From positions 1 through 64,000 of the forward strand of contig NZ_JAZDCH010000009.1 in assembly GCF_036311905.1 (NCBI RefSeq): 64,000 bases of DNA, read 5' to 3'. The DNA comes from Brachybacterium sp036311905. Lineage in GTDB: Bacteria; Actinomycetota; Actinomycetes; Actinomycetales; Dermabacteraceae. Below the pieces are notes generated by a model. That model searched no databases and was not told the DNA's origin. It worked only from the letters and a program-made list of their open reading frames with translations. Position numbers and translations under genes: made by a program. Positions 8,257 to 17,376 of this stretch are shown here, in pieces. Every line of letters begins with the position of its first letter. Position 1 is the stretch's first letter.

Positions 8257-9408
8257 TCAGGTGAGGTTGTCCTGGAGGAACTTGTAGGCGGCGCCCCGCG
8301 AGTTGCCCGGGGTGACCTGATCGAAGAGCAGGGCGGCGGGTCCGCCGATCGTCTGACTCACCCCGACCCCGAAGCCGGTCTTCAGCAGGTTCCGGCCCAG
8401 TTCGCTCTCGACGCCGTGGGCGTCGGCGATGTCCGTGCCGAGCTGCTCGCCCGGCTCGGTGATCCCGACCTCGCGAGTCCTCTCCGTCAGGTACGCCTCG
8501 ACACCGTCGAGCGGCGTGCCCTCGTTCCACTTGATGTCGGTGCCGAAGACGGTGTGCTCGTCCCCGAGGCGCGACGTGATCTCGCCCCCGATGAGGTCCG
8601 CCACGGTCAGACCGGGGATGGCCTCGAAAGCAGCCCGGTTCGTCTTCCACAGGACGGCCTCGGCGTCGCCCTCGCTCGCCGCCTTGCCGATCTCGTAGAG
8701 GTCCGGGATCACAGGGACCCCCTTCCGGGTCAGGTCGAACGCCTTCTTGGCGAACTTGGAGTCGTCGAACCAGTCCTTGGAGTTCGAGAGCCACTCCCCG
8801 GTCTTCTCGGTCCCCCACTCCCACCCCTTGGAGAGGGCCTCGGTGCCCCAGTTCTTCGCCCGCTCGAGCGGGTTGTTGCCGAGGATGAGGTCCAGGTTCT
8901 TCTCGACGAACCTGTTGAGGGGGTTGTCCGGCCCCAGCGGGGCGTTGATCGGGCCGAAGGGCGGGAACGGGGCGTCCTCGCCGAGGACCCGATCGAGCGG
9001 GCCGCCGTCCCGGAAGGGGTTGATCTTGTCGAGCGGACCACCCGGCCCGAACGGACCGCCGGGCCCGAAGGGCGAGAACGGACCGAACGGGGCGCCGATC
9101 GGGCCGAAGGGACCGAAGGGGAGCCCGGGGATCCCGGACCCGTCGCCCGACGAGGTGTCATCCTGCTCGTCGGCGTGCTCGAGGAGCTCGTCGGCCCGCT
9201 GACGCAGCGTCCGCAGGACCTCGCGCAGGCGCTGGCGGGCCTGGTCGCAGTCGGCGCGGAAGGCATCGGCGTCGGTCCCCACCCACGCGACCTGATGGGA
9301 GAGCGCGAGTGCGGCCTCGACCAGCTCCTCGAGCGTCGTCGCGCTCGTGGTGGTCAGCTCGCTCTGCTCGCGCACCTGCTCGGTGTCGGCCCCCAGGAAT
9401 CCCGTCAT
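8257..9408 (-). CDS. WXG100-like protein with Gly/Pro/Phe repeat region
   Basis: 383 residues. Residues 1-85 are mostly helical with a W-V-G turn (WVGTDADAF, about residues 42-50), as in WXG100/ESX proteins. Residues about 93-150 are repeats of FGPFGP, GPGGPFGPGGPL and similar. The remaining 230 residues are mixed, with a charged region (KTGEWLSNSKDWFDDSKFAKKAF) and a C-terminal hydrophobic patch (GVGVSQTIGGPAALLF). This modular layout resembles substrates of type VII secretion, but no secretion ATPase is in the window and no toxin domain is recognised. The ATG at 9408 lacks a Shine-Dalgarno; a TACCCT box lies 8 nt upstream. It follows the membrane-protein gene by 76 bp on the same strand. 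Confidence 0.6.
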   Translation of the reverse strand: MTGFLGADTEQVREQSELTTTSATTLEELVEAALALSHQVAWVGTDADAFRADCDQARQRLREVLRTLRQRADELLEHADEQDDTSSGDGSGIPGLPFGPFGPIGAPFGPFSPFGPGGPFGPGGPLDKINPFRDGGPLDRVLGEDAPFPPFGPINAPLGPDNPLNRFVEKNLDLILGNNPLERAKNWGTEALSKGWEWGTEKTGEWLSNSKDWFDDSKFAKKAFDLTRKGVPVIPDLYEIGKAASEGDAEAVLWKTNRAAFEAIPGLTVADLIGGEITSRLGDEHTVFGTDIKWNEGTPLDGVEAYLTERTREVGITEPGEQLGTDIADAHGVESELGRNLLKTGFGVGVSQTIGGPAALLFDQVTPGNSRGAAYKFLQDNLT

Positions 9409-9484
9409 GGTTGAGAAGGGTAGGGGGGCTCCGCGCCGGAGGACATGGGGAGAACTCCCCACCGCCGGGACCCCGGGGAGCGGC

Positions 9485-10885
9485 TCAGCGCGACGCGTCG
9501 GGGGCGTCGTCCGTCGGCCCCTCTTCGGACTCGGAGAACTCCGCGGGTTTCGGATCGAACGGGCTGCGTACCCGTGCCGAGGTGCCGGAGCGCGCCCGCG
9601 CCTTGTGGTCCACCCGCTGCATCGCCCAGACCGCGACGAGCAGACCGACCAGCACCAGCAGGGATACGACCGCCGGCCACTCCGGGAGCTCGTCCTGGGA
9701 GTACAGGCCGAGGCAGATCGACAGCACGAAGATCATCACGATCACCGCCGCGATCAGCCGGACCGCCGTGGTGTTGGCCCGTCGGTGCTCGGGGTCGGTG
9801 TCGAGCTCGTTCTCGCCGATCATCACGTCGGGCCGGAAGATCGCGACCGCCGGGATCACCACGAAGACGCTCGCCGCCAGGCCGCCCACCATCCCCATTC
9901 CCAACGCGGTGATCGCGCCGAGCCCCAGGAAACCGACCACCGGGGCGTCGGCCGCCACCAGGCCGTCGTCGCCGATCAGGGTGATGTGGTGGGTCGAGAA
10001 GCCGCGCCAGATCGGGGGCAGGAGGCTCACGAGCATCAGCGGCACGAAGACGACCACGGACACCAGGACCGGCACCGCCATCGTCAGCCGCAGCGAGTTC
10101 ATGATCGGACCGATCTCGGCATCGAGCCGCCAGAGCGTCTCGACGACCGCCCACAGCATCGGCAGTACCGGGAGGAGGACGACAGCGATCGTCAGCAGCT
10201 CCGCCGTGTCCGGGTCGAACGGACGCAGCGAGAACAGCAGCAGGCAGACGAGGGAGGCGAGACCGCTGAGCACGATCAGCACCCGGGTGACCGGGGAGAC
10301 GAGACGCGTCAGCCCGGAGTCCTTCGGGCCGGTCGCATAGCGGATGGGGCGTGGTTCCCGGAGCGGGCGGCCGGACGGCGACTCGCGGCCTTCGCGGTCC
10401 CTCCGCTGCAGCCGGCCGCGCACCGCGGGGCCGACGATCGCCACGGCCGCGGCGATGAGCGCGGCGGCCGCGAGGGCGACGGAGAGGACGAAGGGCGTGT
10501 CCTCGGGCAGGGGCATGGCGTGCCGCACCCGGAACAGAGCCCCCTGCCGGATCCCCTGGGCGTCGGCGAGGAGGAGGTCGAGGACCAACGAACCGCCGAC
10601 GCCGATCGCGATCAGGAGCGGTCCGACCACATCACCCGCCCGCCAGGGCTCCCTGCCGCGCAGGCCGCGCAGTGCGAGCCAGCCCGCCCCGGCGAGCGCG
10701 AGGAGGTGCATCACGGCGATCACGGCGAAGGGAAGCCCGCCGTCGCTCCCCGCGGATGCGGCGATCAGGAAGGTCGCGGCGGGGACCAGGATCAGCAGGA
10801 TCGGTCCCGTGAGCACCACGAGCAGGGGCCTGCGCTCGGAGGACGCGGGCCCTGTCGGCGGTGTGCGCGGCGAGGGCGGGGTCAT
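9485..10885 (-). CDS. Polytopic membrane protein of unknown function
   Basis: 466 residues with about 10-11 hydrophobic segments grouped into three clusters separated by charged loops, including an Arg-rich loop near residues 175-215 (RGRLQRRDREGRE) and an acidic C-terminus ending DDAPDASR. No conserved motif is recognised. The ATG at 10885 was chosen because the frame before it is Ser/Arg-rich; the exact start is uncertain. The gene is on the same strand as the WXG-like gene and just upstream of it, so the two may be expressed together. It is divergent from dnaX. Confidence 0.6.
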   Translation of the reverse strand: MTPPSPRTPPTGPASSERRPLLVVLTGPILLILVPAATFLIAASAGSDGGLPFAVIAVMHLLALAGAGWLALRGLRGREPWRAGDVVGPLLIAIGVGGSLVLDLLLADAQGIRQGALFRVRHAMPLPEDTPFVLSVALAAAALIAAAVAIVGPAVRGRLQRRDREGRESPSGRPLREPRPIRYATGPKDSGLTRLVSPVTRVLIVLSGLASLVCLLLFSLRPFDPDTAELLTIAVVLLPVLPMLWAVVETLWRLDAEIGPIMNSLRLTMAVPVLVSVVVFVPLMLVSLLPPIWRGFSTHHITLIGDDGLVAADAPVVGFLGLGAITALGMGMVGGLAASVFVVIPAVAIFRPDVMIGENELDTDPEHRRANTTAVRLIAAVIVMIFVLSICLGLYSQDELPEWPAVVSLLVLVGLLVAVWAMQRVDHKARARSGTSARVRSPFDPKPAEFSESEEGPTDDAPDASR

Positions 10886-11036
10886 GCCGAGGATGATTCC
10901 ATGGGCAGCGCCCGAGCGGAGTCGTTCGCGCCGGGACTGTGGACTCGCCGGGGGTGTGGACAAGGACCGTTCCTCCCCAATGCCCGCTCGTCCCCATCCG
11001 GGCGTGGCTGTGGGCGGCCTCGACTAGCCTGTCGGG

Positions 11037-14000
11037 GTGGCCACCGCTCTGTACCGTCGTTACCGCCCGGAGTCCTTCGCCGAGGTGATCGGCCAGGACC
11101 ACGTCACCACGCCCCTGCGGCGTGCGCTGCGCGCGGGACGGGTCGGCCACGCCTATCTGTTCTCGGGCCCGCGCGGCTGCGGCAAGACGACCTCCGCCCG
11201 CATCCTCGCCCGCTGCCTGAACTGCGCCGAGGGGCCGACGGACACCCCGTGCGGCACTTGCGACTCGTGTCGTGACCTGGCCCGCGGCGGCTCCGGCTCC
11301 CTCGACGTGGTGGAGATCGACGCGGCGAGCCACGGCGGTGTGGACGACGCCCGCGAGCTGCGCGAGCGCGCCTCCTTCGCCCCGGTCCGCGACCGCTTCA
11401 AGGTGTTCATCATCGACGAGGCCCACATGGTGACCTCGGCCGGCTTCAACGCGCTGCTGAAGCTCGTCGAGGAGCCGCCGGACCACGTGAAGTTCGTCTT
11501 CGCGACGACCGAGCCGGACAAGGTCATCGGCACCATCCGCTCCCGTACCCACCACTATCCGTTCCGGCTGATCCCGCCGCAGATCCTCGGCCCGTACCTC
11601 GAGGAGGTCTGCCAGGCGGAGTCCGTGCAGGTCGGTGAGGGAGTGATGCCGCTGGTGGTCCGGGCGGGCGGCGGCTCGGCCCGTGACTCGATGTCGGTGC
11701 TGGACCAGCTGATGGCCGGCGCGGGGGAGGACGGTCTCGACTTCCCGACCGCGATCGCGCTGCTCGGCTTCACCGACACGGCGCTGCTGGACACGGCGAT
11801 CACCGCGGTCGCGGAGCGGGACGCCGCGGCGCTCTACGGAGCGGTCGAGCAGGTGCTCGCGACCGGTCACGAGCCGCGCCGCTTCGTGGAGGACCTCCTG
11901 GAGCGGATGCGCGATCTGATCGTGCTCGCCGCCGTCCCGGATCGCGGCGCGGATCTCCTGCCGCAGGTCCCGGCCGACGAGCTCGAGCGCATGCGCCAGC
12001 AGGCGACCCTCTTCTCTCCGGCCGACCTCTCGCTGTGCGGCGATCTCGTGCACGAGACCCTCTCGACGATGTCGGGCGCGACCTCGCCGCGCCTCCACCT
12101 CGAGCTGCTGGCCGCGCGACTGGTGCTGCGCGACGAGCGGGCGGGTGCGGTCGCCGCGGCGCCGACGGGCGGAGCTCCCGCGGGCACCGGTTCCCGCGGA
12201 GGCGCAGCGGGCGGGCCGGGAGCCGCCGGTGGGCCGACGCGCGGAGGGGCTCCCGCCGGGCCCGCTCCGGCCGACGCCGGAGGTGGAGCTCCCGCCGGCG
12301 GTGGCCGGGAGGAGGCGCGGCGTATCGCGCAGGAGCGCGCCACCGCATCCCGGCAGGCCCGCGGAGGTCGGCCGGCAGGGGAGCCCGCCCAGCGGACCGA
12401 GCAGGCGGCCGCCCCGCAGCAGCGGCCCGCCGAGCAGGGCGGCAGCGGATGGGGCGATATCGCGACCGCGCGACCCGGTGTGGGCGCGTCCCGTCCCGAG
12501 CAGCAGACCCCGCCCCCGGCAGCGCCCGCTGCGGGATCCGGGACTCCGGGGGAGGCGCCGGGGCGGCCTGCCGAGGTGCCGTCCGGCGCCGCACGGTCCG
12601 CGGGGCCGCAGCCGGGGACGTCGCAGGAGTCGGCCGCAGAGGACGCGGCGCCGCAGGGTGCCGCGCCGCAGGGTGCCGCGCCGAGCGGCGACGGCCTTGA
12701 CGAGCAGGAGGTCCGCGGCCGCTGGGGCGCGATCCTCGACGAGCTGCAGCAGATCCGTCGGCCGGCCTGGGCGCTCATCGCGCAGAACGCCCAGCTCAAT
12801 GCCGTCCGCGGGCGTTCCCTGGTGATCGGCTTCCGCACCGACGGGCTCCTCGCTGCGTACCACCGCGGCACGGCGCCGCAGAACCTGGCCGACGCCGCAC
12901 GGCGCGTGCTCGGGGGCGACGTCGCGGTGGAGGCCGTGGTCGGGGAGGGCCCCGGCAACGGTGGCCCGACCGAGGGAGGCCCTGCTGGCGGCGGTCCGGC
13001 CGGCGGCCCGGCCGGGGGCGCGCCCGCTGGCGGTGGCTCTGCCGGTGGTCCGACTGGCGGCGCACCTGCTGGCGGTGGCTCTGCCGGTGGTCCTGCCGGG
13101 GGTGGCCCGTCGCAGCCGGCCGGCCCCGCCCCCTCCCCGCGCGATGAGCACGGTCCCGGGCGGGCACCCCGCGCCCGGAGCGAAGCCGCGGCCGCGCAGG
13201 ATCCGCGGGGCGGCAGCGCTCCCTGGGGCGACTCGGCGCCCGGTCCCTCGCGTCCCGACGCCCGGAGGAGCCCCGCTCCCGCAGCAGCCTCGGAGGATTT
13301 CCCCCCGGAGCCGGAGGACCCCTTCCCGCCGGACCCCGAGGACGACTACCCGCCCCATGACGCCGACGACGCCCGGCTGAGCGAGCGCCGTCCCGCGGCC
13401 CCGGCGACGGACGCGACAGCGGCGGCTGATGCCTCGGCGTCCGTCAAACCGCGGTGGGCCGACCTGCTCGAACGCCATGGCGGCAGCGTCGACGAGGAGT
13501 CCGGTCCCGGGAACGCCGCCTCCGCGGTGCCCGCCGGCGAGGTGCTCGAGGTCGAGGACGAGGGACGCGACTCCGTCCCCGACGGCGAACCGCGCACCCA
13601 TGGCCAGGCGGCTCTGCGCCGCGCGCTCGCCGAGGGCCGCGTGGTCCGCTCGCTGCCCCCGTCGGGCGGCTCCACCTCCGGCGACTCCACCGCCGGAGGC
13701 GCCACCGTCGGCGGACCCGCCGGCGCGGCTACCGCCGCGGACGACCAGGGCGCGCCGTCGTGGGGCGGCCCCGCGCCCGACGAGTGGTCTGCGGTCGATG
13801 CGCACTCCGGCCCCGCGAGCCCATCCAGCGGCCCCTCTCCGATGAGCCCGAGCAGCCCCGTCGGTGCGGACAGCCCCGCGTCGCCGCTGAGCCCCGAGTC
13901 GCCGAAGAGCCCCGACGATTCGGGGTCGGACGGTCCGCCCGTGGACGGACAGTCTGCAGCCCAGGCGCCCTCCGCTGCAGCCCGCGCGGCCGCCTCGTGG

Positions 14001-14360
14001 GGCACGGCCGGGATCGCCGCTGCGGGCGACCCCGCACCGCAGGCGGCGGCTGCATCTGCGGCGGCGCCTGCACCGGCGACTGCGTCGGCGGCACCGTCGG
14101 CACCCGCGGATCGGGCCCCCGTTCCTCGCAGCGGCGCCGCGCTCGTGCGGGAGGCGGCATTGGCCTCGCGCACCGCGAACCAGCAGCGAGGTCGGGTCGG
14201 TCGAGCCGGCGCTCAGCCCGAGCCGGAGGTCGACCCCACCGGCGGCGCCTCGCGCGACGACGAGGACGCGGAGGTGACCTCGCGCAGCGGCCGGGAGGTG
14301 ATCGAGAGCGTGCTCGGCGGCCGGGTCCTCGAGGTCATCGACGAGACCCCGCAGATGTGA
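11037..14360 (+). CDS. dnaX: DNA polymerase III subunit gamma/tau
   Basis: 1107-residue clamp-loader ATPase subunit. The first 380 residues are typical: MATALYRRYRP, Walker A GPRGCGKTTSA (from residue 44), the four-cysteine zinc region CLNCAEG...CGTCDSC (about 60-78), Walker B/DEAH in IIDEAHM, and the sensor region. The remainder is an unusually long Ala/Gly/Pro/Ser-rich tail with near-identical GGxAGG repeats (nt 12960-13110), SPxSP repeats (nt 13820-13920), and an embedded folded segment (RGRWGAILDELQQIRRPAW, nt 12715-12930) matching the tau central domain. The GTG start lies 6 nt after a TAGCCT -10 box, so the message is probably leaderless. A long open frame on the opposite strand is a composition shadow. 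Confidence 0.97.
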   Translation: MATALYRRYRPESFAEVIGQDHVTTPLRRALRAGRVGHAYLFSGPRGCGKTTSARILARCLNCAEGPTDTPCGTCDSCRDLARGGSGSLDVVEIDAASHGGVDDARELRERASFAPVRDRFKVFIIDEAHMVTSAGFNALLKLVEEPPDHVKFVFATTEPDKVIGTIRSRTHHYPFRLIPPQILGPYLEEVCQAESVQVGEGVMPLVVRAGGGSARDSMSVLDQLMAGAGEDGLDFPTAIALLGFTDTALLDTAITAVAERDAAALYGAVEQVLATGHEPRRFVEDLLERMRDLIVLAAVPDRGADLLPQVPADELERMRQQATLFSPADLSLCGDLVHETLSTMSGATSPRLHLELLAARLVLRDERAGAVAAAPTGGAPAGTGSRGGAAGGPGAAGGPTRGGAPAGPAPADAGGGAPAGGGREEARRIAQERATASRQARGGRPAGEPAQRTEQAAAPQQRPAEQGGSGWGDIATARPGVGASRPEQQTPPPAAPAAGSGTPGEAPGRPAEVPSGAARSAGPQPGTSQESAAEDAAPQGAAPQGAAPSGDGLDEQEVRGRWGAILDELQQIRRPAWALIAQNAQLNAVRGRSLVIGFRTDGLLAAYHRGTAPQNLADAARRVLGGDVAVEAVVGEGPGNGGPTEGGPAGGGPAGGPAGGAPAGGGSAGGPTGGAPAGGGSAGGPAGGGPSQPAGPAPSPRDEHGPGRAPRARSEAAAAQDPRGGSAPWGDSAPGPSRPDARRSPAPAAASEDFPPEPEDPFPPDPEDDYPPHDADDARLSERRPAAPATDATAAADASASVKPRWADLLERHGGSVDEESGPGNAASAVPAGEVLEVEDEGRDSVPDGEPRTHGQAALRRALAEGRVVRSLPPSGGSTSGDSTAGGATVGGPAGAATAADDQGAPSWGGPAPDEWSAVDAHSGPASPSSGPSPMSPSSPVGADSPASPLSPESPKSPDDSGSDGPPVDGQSAAQAPSAAARAAASWGTAGIAAAGDPAPQAAAASAAAPAPATASAAPSAPADRAPVPRSGAALVREAALASRTANQQRGRVGRAGAQPEPEVDPTGGASRDDEDAEVTSRSGREVIESVLGGRVLEVIDETPQM

Positions 14361-14473
14361 CCCCGCCGCCGCGGGCTCTCCCACGGCCGCGGACTCAGCC
14401 GCCGCCGCGGGCTCGGCCCCGGCGGGTTCAGCCCTGGTGAGCGCAGGCCCCTGCGAACCTTGCCGCCGCGAAC

Positions 14474-15004
14474 TCAGCCCTCGCGGGGCACGAGCAGGCT
14501 GAACAGGTCCGTGCGCAGGTGCGCCGGGTTGGTGTCCGGCGTCGGCTCGGTCACGTACATCTCCCAGAACGGGTAAGTCATCTGCTCCTCGGACTCGCCG
14601 ATGTCCTCGGTGAAGGAGCCCCAGGCCTCGGCGAGCCCGCCGTAGCTGCCCACGTGGCTGATCCAGCCGATGCGTCCCGCCGGCAGCACCGACCCGACCA
14701 CCTCGAAGCCGTTCGGCAGCGTGATCCCCTCCGTCAGCGGACGGTCCACGGGCAGCCCCACCTCGAGATCGGCGGTCTGCACGGGCGCCCGGTGATGCAG
14801 CGAGAACGCGGGGCCGATCGGGGCGATCCCCGCTTCGGCGAGCGCCGACACCAGGTGCGAGAAGGTGCCGTCCATCAGGTCGGGCATCTCGAACATCGGG
14901 AAGTCCCGGCGCCGCACCACCGCGGTCGGGACCTCCGGCGCGGTCGTCACCTGGGTCTCGGCGGCCGGATCGGCGGCGTCGTACGGGGGCGGCAGCGGGG
15001 TCAT
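14474..15004 (-). CDS. GyrI-like small-molecule-binding domain protein
   Basis: 176 residues consisting of a single GyrI-like/effector-binding (SOUL-related) domain: RRRDFPMFEMPDLMDGTFSHL near residues 32-52, then AFSLHHRAPVQTADLEVGLPVD and a C-terminal GRIGWISHVGSYGGLAEAW. Such domains form the ligand-binding half of AraC/MerR regulators or act alone as hydrolases or binders of hydrophobic compounds. No DNA-binding domain is present. ACAGGAA stands 9 nt before the ATG at 15004. It lies between dnaX and the mannosidase; 14361-14473 contains only short GC-rich direct repeats. Confidence 0.75.
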   Translation of the reverse strand: MTPLPPPYDAADPAAETQVTTAPEVPTAVVRRRDFPMFEMPDLMDGTFSHLVSALAEAGIAPIGPAFSLHHRAPVQTADLEVGLPVDRPLTEGITLPNGFEVVGSVLPAGRIGWISHVGSYGGLAEAWGSFTEDIGESEEQMTYPFWEMYVTEPTPDTNPAHLRTDLFSLLVPREG

Positions 15005-15213
15005 CGAGGCGGTTCCTGTTCGGGAGATGGGCTCGGGCTGAGGCGCTCCGAGTCACGGACGCGACCGACCGTACCCCTCTGCGCTGAGGAGCGCACCAGC
15101 CGACGGTCGACGGCCCCGCGACCTCCGTCGACCGCCTGGGCCGGCCCTGTGAGCGCGCCGCCCCTGCGCGGCGCGCCCGCGCCGGGATCGAGCGCCTCGT
15201 GTCGGCCCGCCGC

Positions 15214-16527
15214 TCAGCGGTGCACGCCCGCCAGATCCAGCGCGAGCTCGCAGAACATCGAGTTCGACCAGGAGAACCACTCGCGGGTGAACCGCGTCGG
15301 ATCGTCCACGTGCACGCCCTCGTGCATCATCCCGGTGCCGCCGTCGGTCGCGATGAGCGTCTCCAGGATCGCGAGGCGCTCCGCATCGTCCGCCGAGGTC
15401 AGGCCCTCGACGCACTTCGCGATCGGCCACACGTGGTTCGGCGGGGTGTGCGGGGAGCCGACGCCGCGCAGCTGCGCGCCCTCGTAGTAGTAGGGGTTCG
15501 CGCCGGACAGCACCGCGGCGCGCGTGGCGACGTACACCGGGTCCGACGCCTCGGCGCAGTCCAGGTACGGCAGGCCCAGCAGGCTCGGCACGTTCGCGTC
15601 GTCGAGGAACACGTGGTTCCCGCGACCGTCGACCTCGTACGCCCAGATCCGTCGCCCGTCGGGCCCGTCGATCTGACCGTGCGCCGCGAGCGCCTCCCGG
15701 ATCTCCGCGCTCAGCCGCCGCGCCTCCGCGGCCTCGTCCCCCTCGCCCGCGACCTGCTCGAGCAGGTCGCCGAGCCGCTCCAGCGCGAGGGCGAGGAAGT
15801 GGTTCCCGGGGATGTTGTAGCCCAGCTCGCAGGCGTCGTCGGACGGCCGGAACCCGGCCCAGACCAGGCCGTTCGGTGCGGTGAGCGAGCCGCGGCCGTC
15901 CCGGGCGAGGGTGTCCTGGGCGGGCACCCCGGCGCGGCGGAAGCGGTAGGTCGAGCGCTCCTCGTGATGCTGCTCCGTGCGGACCGTCTCCAGGATCGTG
16001 CGCGCCGCCGCCACGAACTGCTCCCCGGCCCAGCTGGTGTCGCCCGTCGCCCGCCACAGCCGCCACGCGAGGTCCGGCCCGTAGGAGAGCGAGTCGAGCT
16101 CGAACTTCCGCTCCCACGCCCACGGGTTCTCGCGGTCGGTGTCATCGGAGTCCCAGTGCGAGGCGTCCGGCCGACGGTTGAAGGAGTTCGCATACGGGTC
16201 CAGGACGATCTGCTGCCACTGCCGACGCAGCAGGCCCGCGAGCAGATCCACCAGCACCGCCCGGTCCTCTTCGGGGCCGACCCCGGCCGCAACCAGGCGC
16301 AGCAGAGGGGTGAGCTGCGCGGCGGAGTCCCGCAGCCACATCGCGGGGATGTCCCCGGTGATCACGAACGTGGTGCCGTCCTCGTCGACGCTCACCGTGG
16401 TCTCGGAGGTGTTGCGCAGGTAGGCGACGACGCGGTCGGCGATCTCGCGGCCCGCGGGCGCGTCGCCGAGCCCGGTCAGGACCCGCTCGTGCACGGCGTC
16501 CAGCAGGGCGGAGGGCAGGTGGACCAT
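15214..16527 (-). CDS. Glycoside hydrolase family 125 (exo-alpha-1,6-mannosidase-like)
   Basis: 437 residues, the normal length of GH125 metal-independent exo-alpha-1,6-mannosidases. Recognisable stretches are FVITGDIPAMWLRDSAAQLTP (about residues 50-72), YANSFNRRPD, WERKFELDSLSYGPDLAWRLW, ELGYNIPGNHFLALALE and GVHVDDPTRFTREWFSWSNSMF near the end. No signal peptide is visible, so it should act in the cytoplasm on imported mannosides. The ATG at 16527 has GAGGAG 5 nt upstream. A sugar ABC importer lies 5 kb away, but a link is only suggestive. Confidence 0.9.
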   Translation of the reverse strand: MVHLPSALLDAVHERVLTGLGDAPAGREIADRVVAYLRNTSETTVSVDEDGTTFVITGDIPAMWLRDSAAQLTPLLRLVAAGVGPEEDRAVLVDLLAGLLRRQWQQIVLDPYANSFNRRPDASHWDSDDTDRENPWAWERKFELDSLSYGPDLAWRLWRATGDTSWAGEQFVAAARTILETVRTEQHHEERSTYRFRRAGVPAQDTLARDGRGSLTAPNGLVWAGFRPSDDACELGYNIPGNHFLALALERLGDLLEQVAGEGDEAAEARRLSAEIREALAAHGQIDGPDGRRIWAYEVDGRGNHVFLDDANVPSLLGLPYLDCAEASDPVYVATRAAVLSGANPYYYEGAQLRGVGSPHTPPNHVWPIAKCVEGLTSADDAERLAILETLIATDGGTGMMHEGVHVDDPTRFTREWFSWSNSMFCELALDLAGVHR

Positions 16528-16773
16528 GGTTCTCCTCGGGCGATCCGCGGGGTGCAGGGCCACTCCGGCCGACGGCTCCCGGGAGGGCGGCGTCGGGCGG
16601 TGGATCTGCGGGGTGCGGTCAGCGTAGCCGGTTTCCTCCGGGCGATGGACTAAATCGCGGGGATAGGACGCAGGCACGCTTCGCCCGCCGCTGCGCCCGA
16701 TGCCGCGCACCACACATCCACACCCGGTCCCCGTCGGCCGCCGCCGTCGGTGCCGATGACTACAGTTGAGGCC

Positions 16774-17367
16774 GTGTACGAAGGCATCGTCCAGGACCTC
16801 ATCGACGAGCTCGGCAGGCTGCCGGGCATCGGCCCCAAGTCGGCGCAGCGGATCGCATTCCATCTGCTGGACGCCGACGAGGCCTCCGTGCGCCGTCTCG
16901 CGGAGGTCCTGATCACGGTCAAGGACACCGTGCGCTTCTGCGAGATCTGCGGGAACGTCTCGGCCGACGAGCGCTGCCGCATCTGCGCGGACGCCCGCCG
17001 CAGCGACGAGGTGATCTGCGTGGTCGAGGAGTCCAAGGACATCGTGGCCATCGAGCGGATCCGCGAGTTCCGCGGCCGCTACCACGTGCTCGGCGGCGCG
17101 ATCGACCCGATCGGCGGCGTCGGCCCGAACGACCTGCGCATCACCCAGCTGATGAGCCGTCTCGGCTCCGGGGAGACCCAGGAGGTCATCCTCGCCCTCG
17201 ATCCCAACATCGAGGGGGAGGCCACCGCCGCCTACCTCTCCCGCCTGCTCGCCCCGCTCGAGCTGACCGTCACCCGCCTCGCCTCCGGCCTGCCCGTCGG
17301 CGGCGACCTCGACTACGCCGACGAGATGACCCTGGGGCGCGCCTTCCTGGGCCGCCGCACCGTCTGA
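16774..17367 (+). CDS. recR: Recombination mediator protein RecR
   Basis: 197 residues, the full family length. RecR, with RecO and RecF, loads RecA at single-strand gaps. It shows the N-terminal helix-hairpin-helix (LGRLPGIGPKSAQRIAFHLL), the C4 zinc finger beginning C56 (CEICGNVSADERCRIC), and the Toprim segment ICVVEESKDIVAIE. The conserved family start VYEGIVQDLIDELG selects the GTG at 16774 over an in-frame ATG at 16756. That GTG lies 7 nt after TACAGT, so it may be leaderless. In most actinobacteria recR follows dnaX-ybaB; here ybaB is absent and two unrelated genes intervene. Confidence 0.97.
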   Translation: MYEGIVQDLIDELGRLPGIGPKSAQRIAFHLLDADEASVRRLAEVLITVKDTVRFCEICGNVSADERCRICADARRSDEVICVVEESKDIVAIERIREFRGRYHVLGGAIDPIGGVGPNDLRITQLMSRLGSGETQEVILALDPNIEGEATAAYLSRLLAPLELTVTRLASGLPVGGDLDYADEMTLGRAFLGRRTV

Positions 17368-17376
17368 GAGAGCCCG

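Noticed and set aside
12640..12700. A programmed frameshift site in dnaX for the gamma form
   Set aside because: No A-rich slippery heptamer followed by a stop in another frame is visible; the repeats there are GC-rich.
10632..15056. A 1474-codon open frame on the minus strand across dnaX
   Set aside because: It lies opposite the unmistakable dnaX gene, is Arg/Gly/Ala-rich with no domain, and is a product of the high-GC third-codon bias.
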